In this document: positions 20,464-32,000 of the stretch, piece by piece
Numbering within the stretch: the stretch's first letter is position 1
How the letters are laid out: every line of letters starts with the position of its first letter
Assembly (NCBI GenBank): GCA_032718475.1
Contig: JAUCBJ010001608.1
Location: 1-64,000 of the forward strand
From: Nemertoderma westbladi
Taxonomy: Eukaryota > Xenacoelomorpha > Nemertodermatida > Nemertodermatidae
Direction: 5' to 3'
DNA: 64,000 nt
Notes under the pieces: model-generated
The model's input: the letters and a program-made list of their open reading frames with translations, nothing else
What the model was told of the DNA's origin: nothing
Databases searched by the model: none
Program-made: the position numbers and the translations under genes

Positions 20464-23400
20464 ATGCCTAATAACGGACAGGGTGCTGATAGCACAAGTA
20501 TGAGTAGACAAGCTCAAGCTGGACTAATCAGTGTCAGAGTACCAGCTCCAATATTTGATCCCAAAATTGGAAATTATCGCAGATGGAAAAAAGAAATAGC
20601 TGTTTGGAAATCTATTACAGAAATACCTAAATCTAAGTATGCCGCAACTGTTATATTAAATTTGAAGGATGTTGCTAAGGAGAGAGCACTAGATCTTGAC
20701 ATAGAAAGCCTCGCTGTTGATGATGGGCTTGATAGTTTATTACATGCTCTGGATAAAACTTTTTTGCGTGAGAAAGAAGAAGATGCCTATGATAACTTCG
20801 TTGTTTTCAGAAATTTATCCAGAAATTGTAACATTTCTATACGAGATTTTATCATTAAATTCGAAAGTCAGGTTAGCTTACTGAAGGAGTTTGATCTTGT
20901 ATTTGCAGACGCAATTTTAGCTGCAGAATTAATCCATAAAGCGAATTTAGATTCGAGTGAGAGAAAAATGATTCTGGCTACCACAAAATTAGAATTTGAT
21001 GATGTGAAGCGGCACCTCCTGAGAATGATGTCTGATATTGGATCAGGGAATAGCCAGGGGCAAACAGAAAATGATGATGGTATTGTTGAGGTGAAAACTG
21101 AGTCTGCTTTGTGGGGAAATAATCAATTTCAGCGACGACAAAATCCAATTTATGGATACAATAATGCTAGAGGTCGGTCCAAGTTTCTCCCAAATCGAAA
21201 TAGTAGACCTGGTGTTAATCTGGGGCAGACCACAAATCCAAATATTAAGCCAAAAAAAATAGAAAAGCTTCATAAGCAATTTGCACATCCGCACAAAGAA
21301 ACACTTATAAAGATACTTGAACAGTCTGTTGGACAAGTTGATAAACAATTAGTCACAAAAGTCTCTGAAGAATGCCCTGTTTGTAAACGAAGTGGGAGGC
21401 AACCTTGTCACCCATGTGTTTCCTTGCCATTGTCTACAGATACAAATGATGTTTTGGGATTAGACATATTTTTTTTACCTAATTCAAAGCCAGTACTTCA
21501 TATCATTGATCTGTTCTCAAGATATAGTCTCGCAGTTCTACTTCATGATAAGTTATCAACATCGGTTCAAGTTGCATTACTAGACAAATGGTGTTCGATA
21601 TTTGGCCCACCGAACCAGGCTGTATTAACAGACAATGGGGGGGAATTTAGTGCAATTGCATTTACAGAATTATGTAACAAGTTAAATGCAAAACACGACG
21701 TTACTGCTCCATATGCTCCTTATAGTAACGGAATAACTGAACGCCATAATGGGCTTGTAAAGGAAATATATTCCAAGATAAAGACAGATAATCCGAATTT
21801 CAGTGACTATAAGATTCTACAGATGACATCATTCGTAAAAAACTCTTGGCCAACATACAGCGGATTTTCTCCTCATCAAATTATGTTTGGTCATGGCCCT
21901 AACTTGGGAAGTATTTTGACAGATAACATATCGGCACTAGACAATACGAACTCACTCAGCAAAACGGTTGGAGATCATATATCTTTTCTCAACCAAATTC
22001 GCAATGAGTATGTCAAGGTTGACACATCAGGTAGAATTCGGAAAGCTTTAGCAAGAAATGTAAAACCTTCAAATTGTCAACTTAAGATTGGTGATACAGT
22101 CAATTATTTCCATCATTCCAATAGATGGTGTGGCCCTGCAAAAGTTGTTGGATTAAATGGTTCTGAAATACTTGTTTCTCATGGCTCCCGCTACATTAGA
22201 TGCCATAGGTCTAAGCTTCGACTAGATGATCACAAGAAACTAATAGATGAAACAATTCAGGATAGTCAGGAAATTGACAAGCTGGACTCAACAATGATTC
22301 CAGAAGGTGATGATGAATGCGAATTGCGTTTGAACAGTCATGATAATCAAATTTGTCGTAATGATGAACCGCTATGTGCTAATGAGAAGATAAAATTACC
22401 TGTTATCGACTCCTTGCGCAATAGTGAAAATAATGATAATATTGAGGACGAAAATTTACAACGATTGGGTAGAAGATATCCAATTAGAGAGAGAAAACCT
22501 CCAGAATACTATGGATTCAAAGCTGATATATATGTATCTTCTGACAACGAAATAGAAGACGCTAAGCAAAAGGAGCTGCAGAGTTGGATTGAAAATGATG
22601 TATATGTGGAAGTTAGTTTGGATGAATTACCTGAGGGGGCTAATATAGTCGATACACGATGGGTGATTAACTCAAAGTTAGTTGATGATATAAACGTCAC
22701 AAAGGCCAGATTGGTTGCCAAGGGCTTCCAGGATTGTGATTCAACGGTATCGTTTTCTCCCACATGTGATAAGCTATCACTGCGAGTGCTAATATCTCTT
22801 TCAGCCGTGAATGACTGGGATATATGGGCTGTTGATATTCGTAGAGCATTCTTACAAAATGGAGATCTTACACAAGACAGAGTTGTTTATGTTATACCTC
22901 CCAAAGAAAGCATGATCAACGGGAATAGCAATATATATTGGAAACTCAATAAGTCGGTATACGGACTTCAAGATGCTTGTCGACATTGGTTTATCAGATT
23001 AAATTTAGAACTTCAGAAGCTTGGATGTAACCAAAGTCCGCTTGATCCAGCAATGTACAACTTAACTGATTTATCCGGAATGACAATGGGTGTTATTGTA
23101 ACTCATGTTGACGACATTTTAGTAGCTGGAAGTAGTGAGGCTTATAAACTAATCAATAATATTCAAAAACAATTAAACGTTGGTAGAGTGATAAAGATTG
23201 GAAACGATTGGGTGAAGTTTCTAGGCGTGAATATTCGAAGGAAGGTACATGGTGGATATGAAATTGAAATGGATTCTTTTATACAATCTATTGTTTGTAA
23301 TGATTTCAATTACAAAAAGACTTCTGAGGAAGAGAAGAAACGTTACTTCAAATCTGTATTGGGTCAACTGTTATGGGTGTCAACAAATACAAGGCCTGAT

Positions 23401-24042
23401 CTAGCATTTGATGTTGGAAGTCTTTCACAAATAACACATCCTGGAATTACTGAGTTTAACCAACTCTTTAAAGTGGTTCGAAGATTACAATCAGAAAATA
23501 TGTCTTTGAATTTCCCAACTTCTGGAGAATCTTCTTTGTTGTACATATTCGTCGATTCGTCTTTTGGAAACCCATCACGACTTTCTCTTTTTGTGTTTTG
23601 GGGCTGTCATCTATTATATTGGTATAGTCGTCGATCCCGCCGTGTAACAAAAAGCACACTCTCTGCTGAAACATTCGCATTGGTCGAAGGGGTCGATATA
23701 GGTTGTTATCTACAGGTGTTCATTGGGATGATTGTTGGACATAAACCTAAATGTATTTATCTATCTGATCACATTGGTCTCGTGCAAGATTTGAAAACTG
23801 GTAAAATTCCACAGGAAAAACGTTTATCTATTGATATGGCGTATATAAGAGAGAACATTGATTTGTCTAACTTGCTATGGGTTCCGACAAAGATGCAGTT
23901 AGCCGATACGTTAACTAAACACAAGAGTGGAGTAATGACTCTTTTAAAGCGAGTTATTTCGGACCCTCTAACTTTGTTCGAGATAATTGCATCTGTGAAA
24001 GAAACTCATGAGAACAAGAAGATATATAACCATCTCAATTAA
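20464..24042 (+). CDS. Copia Gag-IN-RT-RH polyprotein (1192 aa)
   Basis: The gag-like region covers residues ~1-250 (UBN2-type helices). The integrase zinc module starts at ~270 (LHKQFAHP...CPVC), and the catalytic core has GLDIF, LTDNGGEF and ITERHNG (~331, 390, 424). Reverse transcriptase runs from ~710 with DIRRAF (~791) and HVDD (~882) in place of the common YVDD. RNase H has FVDSS (~1028), SAETFAL and SDHIG. Between gag and integrase there is only a short basic linker: no CCHC knuckle and no D-T/S-G protease are visible, although copia elements normally encode both. The frame is open from end to end, so the loss is an in-frame deletion, and the copy probably depends on a protease supplied by relatives. 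Confidence 0.92.
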   Translation: MPNNGQGADSTSMSRQAQAGLISVRVPAPIFDPKIGNYRRWKKEIAVWKSITEIPKSKYAATVILNLKDVAKERALDLDIESLAVDDGLDSLLHALDKTFLREKEEDAYDNFVVFRNLSRNCNISIRDFIIKFESQVSLLKEFDLVFADAILAAELIHKANLDSSERKMILATTKLEFDDVKRHLLRMMSDIGSGNSQGQTENDDGIVEVKTESALWGNNQFQRRQNPIYGYNNARGRSKFLPNRNSRPGVNLGQTTNPNIKPKKIEKLHKQFAHPHKETLIKILEQSVGQVDKQLVTKVSEECPVCKRSGRQPCHPCVSLPLSTDTNDVLGLDIFFLPNSKPVLHIIDLFSRYSLAVLLHDKLSTSVQVALLDKWCSIFGPPNQAVLTDNGGEFSAIAFTELCNKLNAKHDVTAPYAPYSNGITERHNGLVKEIYSKIKTDNPNFSDYKILQMTSFVKNSWPTYSGFSPHQIMFGHGPNLGSILTDNISALDNTNSLSKTVGDHISFLNQIRNEYVKVDTSGRIRKALARNVKPSNCQLKIGDTVNYFHHSNRWCGPAKVVGLNGSEILVSHGSRYIRCHRSKLRLDDHKKLIDETIQDSQEIDKLDSTMIPEGDDECELRLNSHDNQICRNDEPLCANEKIKLPVIDSLRNSENNDNIEDENLQRLGRRYPIRERKPPEYYGFKADIYVSSDNEIEDAKQKELQSWIENDVYVEVSLDELPEGANIVDTRWVINSKLVDDINVTKARLVAKGFQDCDSTVSFSPTCDKLSLRVLISLSAVNDWDIWAVDIRRAFLQNGDLTQDRVVYVIPPKESMINGNSNIYWKLNKSVYGLQDACRHWFIRLNLELQKLGCNQSPLDPAMYNLTDLSGMTMGVIVTHVDDILVAGSSEAYKLINNIQKQLNVGRVIKIGNDWVKFLGVNIRRKVHGGYEIEMDSFIQSIVCNDFNYKKTSEEEKKRYFKSVLGQLLWVSTNTRPDLAFDVGSLSQITHPGITEFNQLFKVVRRLQSENMSLNFPTSGESSLLYIFVDSSFGNPSRLSLFVFWGCHLLYWYSRRSRRVTKSTLSAETFALVEGVDIGCYLQVFIGMIVGHKPKCIYLSDHIGLVQDLKTGKIPQEKRLSIDMAYIRENIDLSNLLWVPTKMQLADTLTKHKSGVMTLLKRVISDPLTLFEIIASVKETHENKKIYNHLN

Positions 24043-24141
24043 ACTGAGCAGATAATGAATTGTCATATAATACTAGCTAGTGTATTGGTGTATTGTTTTT
24101 ACATATCTACTAGGTATGGTATATATATATATATACATTTT

Positions 24142-24160
24142 AAAGGAAAAAAGGGGAAGA
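24142..24160 (+). promoter_or_regulatory. Copia polypurine tract
   Basis: AAAGGAAAAAAGGGGAAGA directly precedes the 3' LTR (one T between); expected primer for plus-strand synthesis. Confidence 0.9.
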
Positions 24161-24161
24161 T

Positions 24162-24306
24162 TGTTAGTTACTTTTAATGGGATCTAAGTTCTGTGTGTTC
24201 TCTGTTTGTGCTGTATTTGTATGTACCGTTGCTGTTTCAGAGTTTACTGTTTATTACACTTCAGCACTTGACAGTCAGATAGTTACCGGTGTTTTCATAC
24301 TTAACA
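24162..24306 (+). repeat. 3' LTR of copia element
   Basis: 145 bp identical to the 5' LTR; followed by CCGAG. Confidence 0.95.
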
Positions 24307-24319
24307 CCGAGTACCTTAC

Positions 24320-26375
24320 ATTGCAAATGTATTACCTAATCGAATCAATTTCACAAACCATGTAGGGCTTAAATCTCGTCTGATCGATTTATTTTGGAGG
24401 TACTTCATTAAACACTACTCAATTGATATTCCCTGTAGCTGGTCGGTGTGTTGCAGCTGCGTCTTGATGAACTGTAGAAATAATAACTCTCGTCTCAATG
24501 ATTTATTTGAGCCTATCAGCCTCAAAAAGTACCGGTCTAGATCTAATACCTGCCCGTTTTCTTAAGGATGGTGCTGAAGTACTTAAAGTGCCTATTACTT
24601 TTATTATTAATTACTCTATCGTAGATAATGTAGTACCAGACGAACTGAAATTAGCTAAGGTTGTTCCTCTGTATAAAAAGAATAGTAAAGTAGAACCATG
24701 TAATTACAGACCTGTTAGTATCTTAAGTATTGTATCTAAAATTCTAGAACGTTCTGTTTTTCTACAGCTGGAGGCACATCTTAGTAGGCTAAATCTGATC
24801 TATGAACTTCAGTCCGGTTTTCGTAAATCATATTCTACAGACACCTGCCTTATTAACTTAACTGATACAATTAGATGTAATAACGCAAAGGGTTTATATA
24901 CTGGTATGGTAATGTTGGACCTACAAAAGGCTTTCGATACTGTAGATCACGAAATTCTGCTTGGTAAGTTAGGCCTGATGGGTGTAGGTTCTATAGACTG
25001 GTTCAAGTCCTACCTGTCAGACAGAGGTCAAACTGTAGTCATTAGCAAATCGCTGTCTACTGTACAAGAGATTACCTGTGGTGTACCGCAAGGTAGTATA
25101 TTAGGTCCTCTGCTTTTTGTATGCTATGTAAATGATATGATAAGTAGTATAGATCCCGATTTTAAACTCATTTTATATGCCGACAACAGTGCTCTTATTT
25201 TCTCTCATAAAGATCCTATCCATATTTCCCAAAAGTTAAGTGCAGTTCTAGAATCCTGTAATGAGTGGTTGGTTGATAATAAGCTATCCATTCACTACGG
25301 TAAAACTGAAAGTATTTTGTTTGGTTCCAAAAGAAAGTTAAAGAAGGTAACTAAGTTTGAAGTCACTAGTAATGGACATAAGATTGAAAATAAAAAGGAA
25401 ATTAAATATTTAGGCGCCACATTGGATAACTGCTTATCAGGAGAAAGTACAGTGAAAAATATTTTCTCGAAAGTTAACAGTAGGCTTAGGTTTCTATACA
25501 GAAATAAAAATAGTTTGAACACCGACTCCCGCAAGTTACTTTGCTCTTCTTTAATACAGTGTCACATGGACTATGCGTGCTCTTCTTGGTATGAAGGCTT
25601 AACCAAACAGCTTAAATGTAAATTACAAGTAGCTCAGAATAAAGTAGTACGATTTATTAAAGACTACAAACCTAGGCACCACCTAACTCCAGATGACTTT
25701 TCTGAATCTGGACTACTTAACTTAGATAGTAGAGTTAAGCAGCTACGCCTTAACCATGTGCATAAAGTGTATAATGGTAAATGTCCAAATTACCTAAAAC
25801 AAAAATTCAACAGAGTACGCGATACACACTCTTACAGTACCAGAGCTAGTGCTTCAAACTTCTACCTCCCGAATTGTAAATCCTTTGAATCTGATACTTT
25901 CTTTTTTAACGGCATAAAAAATTGGAACGCTCTGCCTAATGAAATTAAAAACCTAAATAATCAACATTCTTTTAAATCTGCAGTTAAATCTCATCTCCGT
26001 GTGCAATGTAAAAATAGGTACAATAGTCCTACAGTAAGTTATTAGTTTATTAATTATTTACTATTTATACTGTAATTACGTTTTATAATAAATTGTTCTG
26101 TACATTACATCTTTATCGTTGAGTCGGGCATTGTCACGCTCTCGGTAAAGTTGTACATGTACATAGTGTAATTACGTTTTATATTGGTTTTAGGTTAGCG
26201 TAGTGTAATATTGTATTTGTAACCAAGTAACATAAAGGACCCCCTTGGAAATAAGCTGCAAAGCTTTAGGGGTAATCCTATATGTTATGTTGGACAATAC
26301 CTTTATACCGGTACATTGTTTGGTGTATTTGTTATTGTTTTTACATAATGTATAAATAAATCTATCTATTATACC
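24320..26375 (+). mobile_element. 5'-truncated non-LTR retrotransposon (CR1/jockey-like LINE)
   Basis: Contains only the reverse-transcriptase part of ORF2 and a 3' UTR of ~330 bp that ends in AAATAAATCTATCTATT, a simple-repeat tail typical of CR1/L2-group LINEs. The endonuclease domain is missing, and the 5' boundary (about 24320-24490) cannot be fixed. 24312-24497 shows nothing else of note. Confidence 0.8.
24498..26045 (+). CDS. LINE reverse transcriptase fragment (515 aa)
   Basis: Clear RVT_1 domain: the N-terminal [19 protein letters not shown] and [37 protein letters not shown], motif [26 protein letters not shown], then motif C at 25176-25187 reading YADN instead of YADD. The C-terminal part with [16 protein letters not shown] and [13 protein letters not shown] is the conserved end of this family. 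The second catalytic Asp of motif C is replaced, so the enzyme is probably inactive. The upstream endonuclease is missing; the real N-terminus lies before the truncation. Confidence 0.88.
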   Translation: MIYLSLSASKSTGLDLIPARFLKDGAEVLKVPITFIINYSIVDNVVPDELKLAKVVPLYKKNSKVEPCNYRPVSILSIVSKILERSVFLQLEAHLSRLNLIYELQSGFRKSYSTDTCLINLTDTIRCNNAKGLYTGMVMLDLQKAFDTVDHEILLGKLGLMGVGSIDWFKSYLSDRGQTVVISKSLSTVQEITCGVPQGSILGPLLFVCYVNDMISSIDPDFKLILYADNSALIFSHKDPIHISQKLSAVLESCNEWLVDNKLSIHYGKTESILFGSKRKLKKVTKFEVTSNGHKIENKKEIKYLGATLDNCLSGESTVKNIFSKVNSRLRFLYRNKNSLNTDSRKLLCSSLIQCHMDYACSSWYEGLTKQLKCKLQVAQNKVVRFIKDYKPRHHLTPDDFSESGLLNLDSRVKQLRLNHVHKVYNGKCPNYLKQKFNRVRDTHSYSTRASASNFYLPNCKSFESDTFFFNGIKNWNALPNEIKNLNNQHSFKSAVKSHLRVQCKNRYNSPTVSY

Positions 26376-26449
26376 CATAGATAACGACTTATAATTCTAT
26401 AATGCTTTATTTAATTAATACAAATTTTATTACACTTCACATCCACTCT

Positions 26450-26660
26450 GACCCTTTTAACACGTATTTACTGCATCTCATTTTAAATTTAATACGAATA
26501 TATTTTATCTCATTTTTACGACATCAGAGACCGACCCTTTTATTACGTATTTACTGCATCTCATTTTAAATTTAATACGCATATATTTTATCTCATTTTT
26601 ACGACATCAGAGACCGACCCTTTTATTAATACGTATATATATATATTTCATCTTATTTTA
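26450..26660. repeat. 83-bp AT-rich tandem repeat
   Basis: Units starting GACCCTTTTA at 26450, 26533 and 26616 (period 83; the third is partial), sharing GTATTTACTGCATCTCATTT. The surrounding 26376-27135 is otherwise plain AT-rich DNA. Confidence 0.85.
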
Positions 26661-27135
26661 ATACAAATATTTCTGTCTAATTTCATATAACATCCAGTCT
26701 TCTGACCCTTTTAACTTCTTCGTTTAATCTCATAATTAGCACGGCCTTTTTAAGACCAATTACATACAGTAATAATTTTAACTCGATGTATTTTAATGTA
26801 CCTTAAATAATTATTCACTCATATTTTAAACTAAGTAATGTATGAAATGTATGTAATGTATCTTTTATGGGGGAAACCCCATCACCATATAATACTATAG
26901 TTAAATTGTCAATGCAGTCTTTGTTCAGTCTAAGTTATGGTGTAAATTTATATTAATAATAAAATAATAATATCAATAAATTACAGTATGTTATAAATAA
27001 GTTAGCTTATATTTATGGTGGCGTTTGGAGCCATGTTATAATAATATAGCTAGGCCCTACTGGTTATTAATAGCTATACCCGGCCTACCGGTAGGTAATG
27101 CAGTAGGCCTATCTGGCTGTCAGAGAAGTTTCTCT

Positions 27136-27224
27136 ATTGTTTACGTGGTATCCAATGATGGCGTTAAGTACTGTCCCCTTAGCGGACATTACTTAACGCC
27201 ACCATGGGTTACCACGTAAACAAT
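27136..27224. repeat. 41-bp-arm inverted repeat (hairpin)
   Basis: Arms 27136-27176 and 27184-27224 are complementary with four mismatches (both begin or end with ATTGTTTACGTGGTA), separated by seven bases. It may be a tiny foldback element or a cruciform site. 27225-28049 holds no gene I can support. Confidence 0.85.
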
Positions 27225-28073
27225 AACACCAAATACAATACTAAATGTACAGGCCAATACAATGCTGTAATGTCCTCTAAAGTTGTAAAGTGCTAAATAA
27301 TAACTAAGACTAACGGCGTTGAGTATGCCTAATATTACAATTTTGGAATAAAACTACATACATACTTGTTGCAAAGCACTTTACAGTATTCTGATCGTCG
27401 TAGCTTTATTTCCACTCACTCACTACGTTCGTTCGTGTAACAAAGCACTCAGATCATCACACTATAAAGTGCTAATTTACACAGAAGCATGAAAATAGTT
27501 AATAGTAATCAAAAATCAGAGTAGCGTGTTAAACAGCAGTACTTGTGGTACTGCAGAATATCAGGCAGTAACAGACAAAAACTCGTACCGATACAGTGGT
27601 ACGGTAGGACAGTACAGACAAATTAATTTAGTATATTGGACAAATATAATGAAGTTATTATTATGGGTATTTAGTTTTAATCTAATTATATATAAAATAA
27701 ATAAGGATGTAGTAGTACGTATGAGTTATTGGTAGATAGGTAGTGGTATTTTACAGTGCATATTACAGTCAATCATTTATATTTTGGTGTCTTCATCTAT
27801 AATGGTGTATTCTTGTGTACTTATTGGTGTATTATTCTTGTCAGTATTATTGTGAGTTTGTTGTCAGTATTGTTGTTATTTTTATTGAGTATTGACGTCT
27901 AATATGTCGCTTGGAGCTGGGGGCAGTCAGCCCTAGACGTAATAAAGATTAACTTAACTTATATTTATTGAGTACAGTATATATATATACTGTAATTTCA
28001 CGGCGGTAAATTAAGTCTATTTCATCTACTGTTGCGCTGTTATGACTAATTATAATATTACAGAAATACATAC

Positions 28074-28583
28074 ATAAAACTCTCCCACGGAAAAGTAGTT
28101 ATAAAATTCCGAATCAACGAAATCATTATCGATAACCAGCTCCGCATATTCGCTGTTCATCTGACAGAAAGGACGTCGTGCTCTTATTAGCTTGACATCA
28201 TTGAGAACATTGACAGATCTGCAATGTCTAGTCCTAAAATATAGAAATATAATATTATACAGTCGTTTACTGATTGTTAAGCAAGTCAAATATTCACAAA
28301 TAATGTAATTCAAATTAGGCCTGTCTAAATAAACAACAAACCTTGAGCATCTTGCCATACATTTTATTTGACTTGTGGTCACAACATCATCCAACACATG
28401 ATTTATAAGCTGTTTATGTTCTAAATATCCCGTATTCCCTGATCCATATGTTATTGACCTTTGACATGAGATGAACTCATTCTCTGCTTCTGCACTTCCT
28501 ACTATTCCCCATAACAACAATACGGCAATAATTAACATTAGATAAACTTGATGTGTATTAAATAACGAAGCAAAATGAGTCAT
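28074..28583 (-). CDS. PAN/apple-like secreted protein, two exons (partial host gene)
   Basis: Exon 1 is 28342-28583 and encodes a signal peptide (hydrophobic MLIIAVLLLWGIVGSAEA) and the start of a cysteine-rich domain. A 108-bp intron (28234-28341) has GT...TTTCTATATTTTAG ends. Exon 2 is 28074-28233 and is followed by a second donor, GTATGT. Spliced, cysteines fall in the pattern ISC, KCMARC, HCRSVN, FCQMN seen in PAN/apple modules of secreted invertebrate proteins. The intron is a multiple of three and has no in-frame stop, so an unspliced 177-codon ORF also exists. Further exons would lie at lower coordinates but none is recognisable; the gene may be truncated by the element-rich DNA. This is the only likely host gene in the window. 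Confidence 0.6.
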
Positions 28584-29067
28584 AATGAACGATCGATAGC
28601 AGCATTATTACCGTTCTGCTGTTACTTTACTTACAAGTAAAGCATTAATACTCTTATGTATTTAACTCGCAGATACTGTATTTTAGATAAAATAATGTGA
28701 GGAACTTCTGTATCTATTGATTAGAATGATCGTATTAAATGAAAAATATATGTCAATAATGCACATGATTGATACGAAACTGATGGGAGTTTAATAAGAA
28801 AATAAATTATGTATTACTCTGCAAAGCTTAAAGCGCAACAGCGGAAACTGAGGAAAACCCAACCATGAAATATCTTAAATCCACCTGCCATCAGGGATTG
28901 GATAATTAGTTTAATCTTTGTTAGCACATTTAATCATTGATAACCTTTAATATGATTGTTAAATGTGTGATGGTGATCGATCACTAGTGAGGAAAACGAT
29001 TTGTTTGTTTGTGTTGAAACCTGACCGTTCCAAACAGTGTGGCGCGTAAGATTGTATTGGAATCTTT
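28584..29067. other. Spacer upstream of the PAN-like gene
   Basis: AT-rich, no ORF or repeat of note. It would contain the promoter of the minus-strand PAN-like gene, but no clear TATA box is seen. Confidence 0.4.
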
Positions 29068-32000
29068 GGGACTCAAAGTTAGCCGTTTAACACTCCTGGT
29101 TTCTGTGGGACTCAAAGTTAGCCATTCAACACTCTTGGTTGCTGTGGGACTGAAAGTTAGCCTTTCAACGCTCCTGGTTTCTGTGGGACTCAAAGTTAGC
29201 CAGCCGTTCAACACTCCTGGTTTCTGTGCGACATATGTTTATTAAGTTAGCCGTTCCACACTCCTGGTTTCTGTGGGACTCAAAGTTAGCCGTTCAATAC
29301 TCCTGGGTTCTGTGGGACTCAAAGTTAGCCATTCAACACTCTTGGTTGCTGTGGGACTGAAAGTTAGCCTTTCAACACTCCTGGTTTCTGTGGGACTCAA
29401 AGTTAGCCAGCCGTTCAACACTCCTGGTTTCTGTGCGACATATGTTTATTAAGTTAGCCGTTCCACACTCCTGGTTTCTGTGGGACTGAAAGTTAGCCTT
29501 TCAACACTCCTGGTTTCTGTGGGACTCAAAGTTAGCCAGCCGTTCAACACTCCTGGTTTCTGTGCGACATATGTTTATTAAGTTAGCCGTTCAACACTCC
29601 TGGTTTCTGTAGCACTCAAAGTTAGCCGCTCAACACTCCTGGTTTCTGTGGGACTCAAAGTTAGCCGTTCCACACTCCTGGTTTCTGTGGGACTCAAAGT
29701 TAGCCGTTCAATACTCCTGGGTTCTGTGGGACTCAAAGTTAGCCATTCAACACTCTTGGTTGCTGTGGGACTGAAAGTTAGCCTTTCAACACTCCTGGTT
29801 TCTGTGGGACTCAAAGTTAGCCAGCCGTTCAACACTCCTGGTTTCTGTGCGACATATGTTTATTAAGTTAGCCGTTCCACACTCCTGGTTTCTGTGGGAC
29901 TGAAAGTTAGCCTTTCAACACTCCTGGTTTCTGTGGGACTCAAAGTTAGCCAGCCGTTCAACACTCCTGGTTTCTGTGCGACATATGTTTATTAAGTTAG
30001 CCGTTCCACACTCCTGGTTTCTGTGGGACTCAAAGTTAGCCGTTCAACACTCTTGGTTGCTGTGGGACTGAAAGTTAGCCTTTCAACACTCCTGGTTTCT
30101 GTGGGACTCAAAGTTAGCCAGCCGTTCAACACTCCTGGTTTCTGTGCGACATATGTTTATTAAGTTAGCCGTTCCACACTCCTGGTTTCTGTGGGACTGA
30201 AAGTTAGCCTTTCAACACTCCTGGTTTCTGTGGGACTCAAAGTTAGCCAGCCGTTCAACACTCCTGGTTTATGTGCGACATATGTTTATTAAGTTAGCCG
30301 TTCCACACTCCTGGGTTCTGTGGGACTCAAAGTTAGCCATTCAACACTCTTGGTTGCTGTGGGACTGAAAGTTAGCCTTTCAATACTCCTGGGTTCTGTG
30401 GGACTCAAAGTTAGCCATTCAACACTCTTGGTTGCTGTGGGACTGAAAGTTAGCCTTTCAATACTCCTGGGTTCTGTGGGACTCAAAGTTAGCCATTCAA
30501 CACTCTTGGTTGCTGTGGGACTGAAAGTTAGCCTTTCAACACTCCTGGTTTCTGTGGGACTCAAAGTTAGCCAGCCGTTCAACACTCCTGGTTTCTGTGC
30601 GACATATGTTTATTAAGTTAGCCGTTCCACACTCCTGGTTTCTGTGGGACTCAAAGTTAGCCGTTCAACACTCCTGGTTTCTGTGGGACTCAAAGTTAGC
30701 CAGCCGTTCAACACTCCTGGTTTCTGTGCGACATATGTTTATTAAGTTAGCCGTTCCACACTCCTGGTTTCTGTGGGACTCAAAGTTAGCCGTTCAACTG
30801 TCCTGGTTTCTGTGGGACATATGTTTATTAAGTTAGCCGTTCAACAGTCCTGGTTTCTGTGGGACTCAATGTTAACCGTTCAACACTCCTGGTTTCTGTG
30901 CAAAATATGTTTATTAAGTTAGCCGTTCCACACTCCTGGTTTCTGTGGGACTCAAAGTCAGCCGTTCAACACTCCTGGTTTCTGTGGGACTCAAAGTTAG
31001 CCGTTCAACACTCCTGGTTTCTGTGGGACTCAAAGTTAGCCGTTCAATACTCCTGGTTTCTGTGGGACTCAAAGTTAGCCGTTCAAAACTCCTGGTTTCT
31101 GTGGGACTCAAAGTTAGCCGTTCAACACTCCTGGTTTCTGTGGGACTCAAAGTTAGCCGTTCAACACTCCTGGTTTCTGTGGGACTCAAAGTTAGCCGTT
31201 CAACACTCCTGGTTTCTGTGCGACATATGTTTAATAAGTTAGCCGTTTAACACTCCTGGTTTCAACACTCCTAGTTTCTGTGGGACTCAAAGTTAGCCGT
31301 TCCACACTCCTGGTTTCTGTGGGACTCAAAGTTAGCCGTTCAACTCTCCTGGTTTCTGTGGGACTCAAAGTTAGCCTTTCAACACTCCTGGTTTCTGTGC
31401 GACATATGATTTTATTCAATTAGCCGTTCAACTCTCCTGGTTTCTGTGGGACTCAAAGTTAGCCGTGCAACAATACTGGTTTCTGTGTCACATAAGTATA
31501 TTAAGTTAGCCGTTCCACACTCCTGGTTTCTGTGGGATTCAAAGTTAGCCGTTCAACACTCCTGGTTTCTGTGGGACTCAAAGTTAGCCGTTCAGCACTC
31601 ATGGTTTCTGTGCGACATATGTTTATTAAGTTAGCCGTTTAACACTCCTGGTTTCTGTGAGACTCAAATTCAGCCGTTCAACACTCCTGGTTGTTTCTGT
31701 GGGACTCAAAGTTAGCCGTTCAACACTCCTGGTTTCTGTGAGACTCAAAGTGAGCCGTTCAACACTCATGGTTTCTGTGCGACATATGTTTATTAAGTTA
31801 GCCGTTTAACACTCCTGGTTTCTGTGAGACTCAAAGTTAGCCGTTCAACACTCCTGGTTTCTGTGGGATTCAAAGTTAGCCGTTCAACACTCCTGGTTTC
31901 TGTGGGACTCAAAGTTAGCCGTTCAACACTCCTGGTTTATGTGCGACATATGTGTATTAAGTTAGCCGTTCAACACTCTTGGTTTCTGTGCGACTCAAAG

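Larger units (their letters stand above)
19685..24306 (+). mobile_element. Ty1/copia LTR retrotransposon with identical LTRs
   Basis: 4622 bp. Two 145-bp LTRs (TGTTAG...AACA) are identical base for base. A primer-binding site, a polypurine tract and a 5-bp target duplication are all present. One ORF encodes gag, integrase, reverse transcriptase and RNase H in copia order. The insertion is very recent. It appears to lack the nucleocapsid knuckle and protease, so it may be mobilised in trans. Confidence 0.95.
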
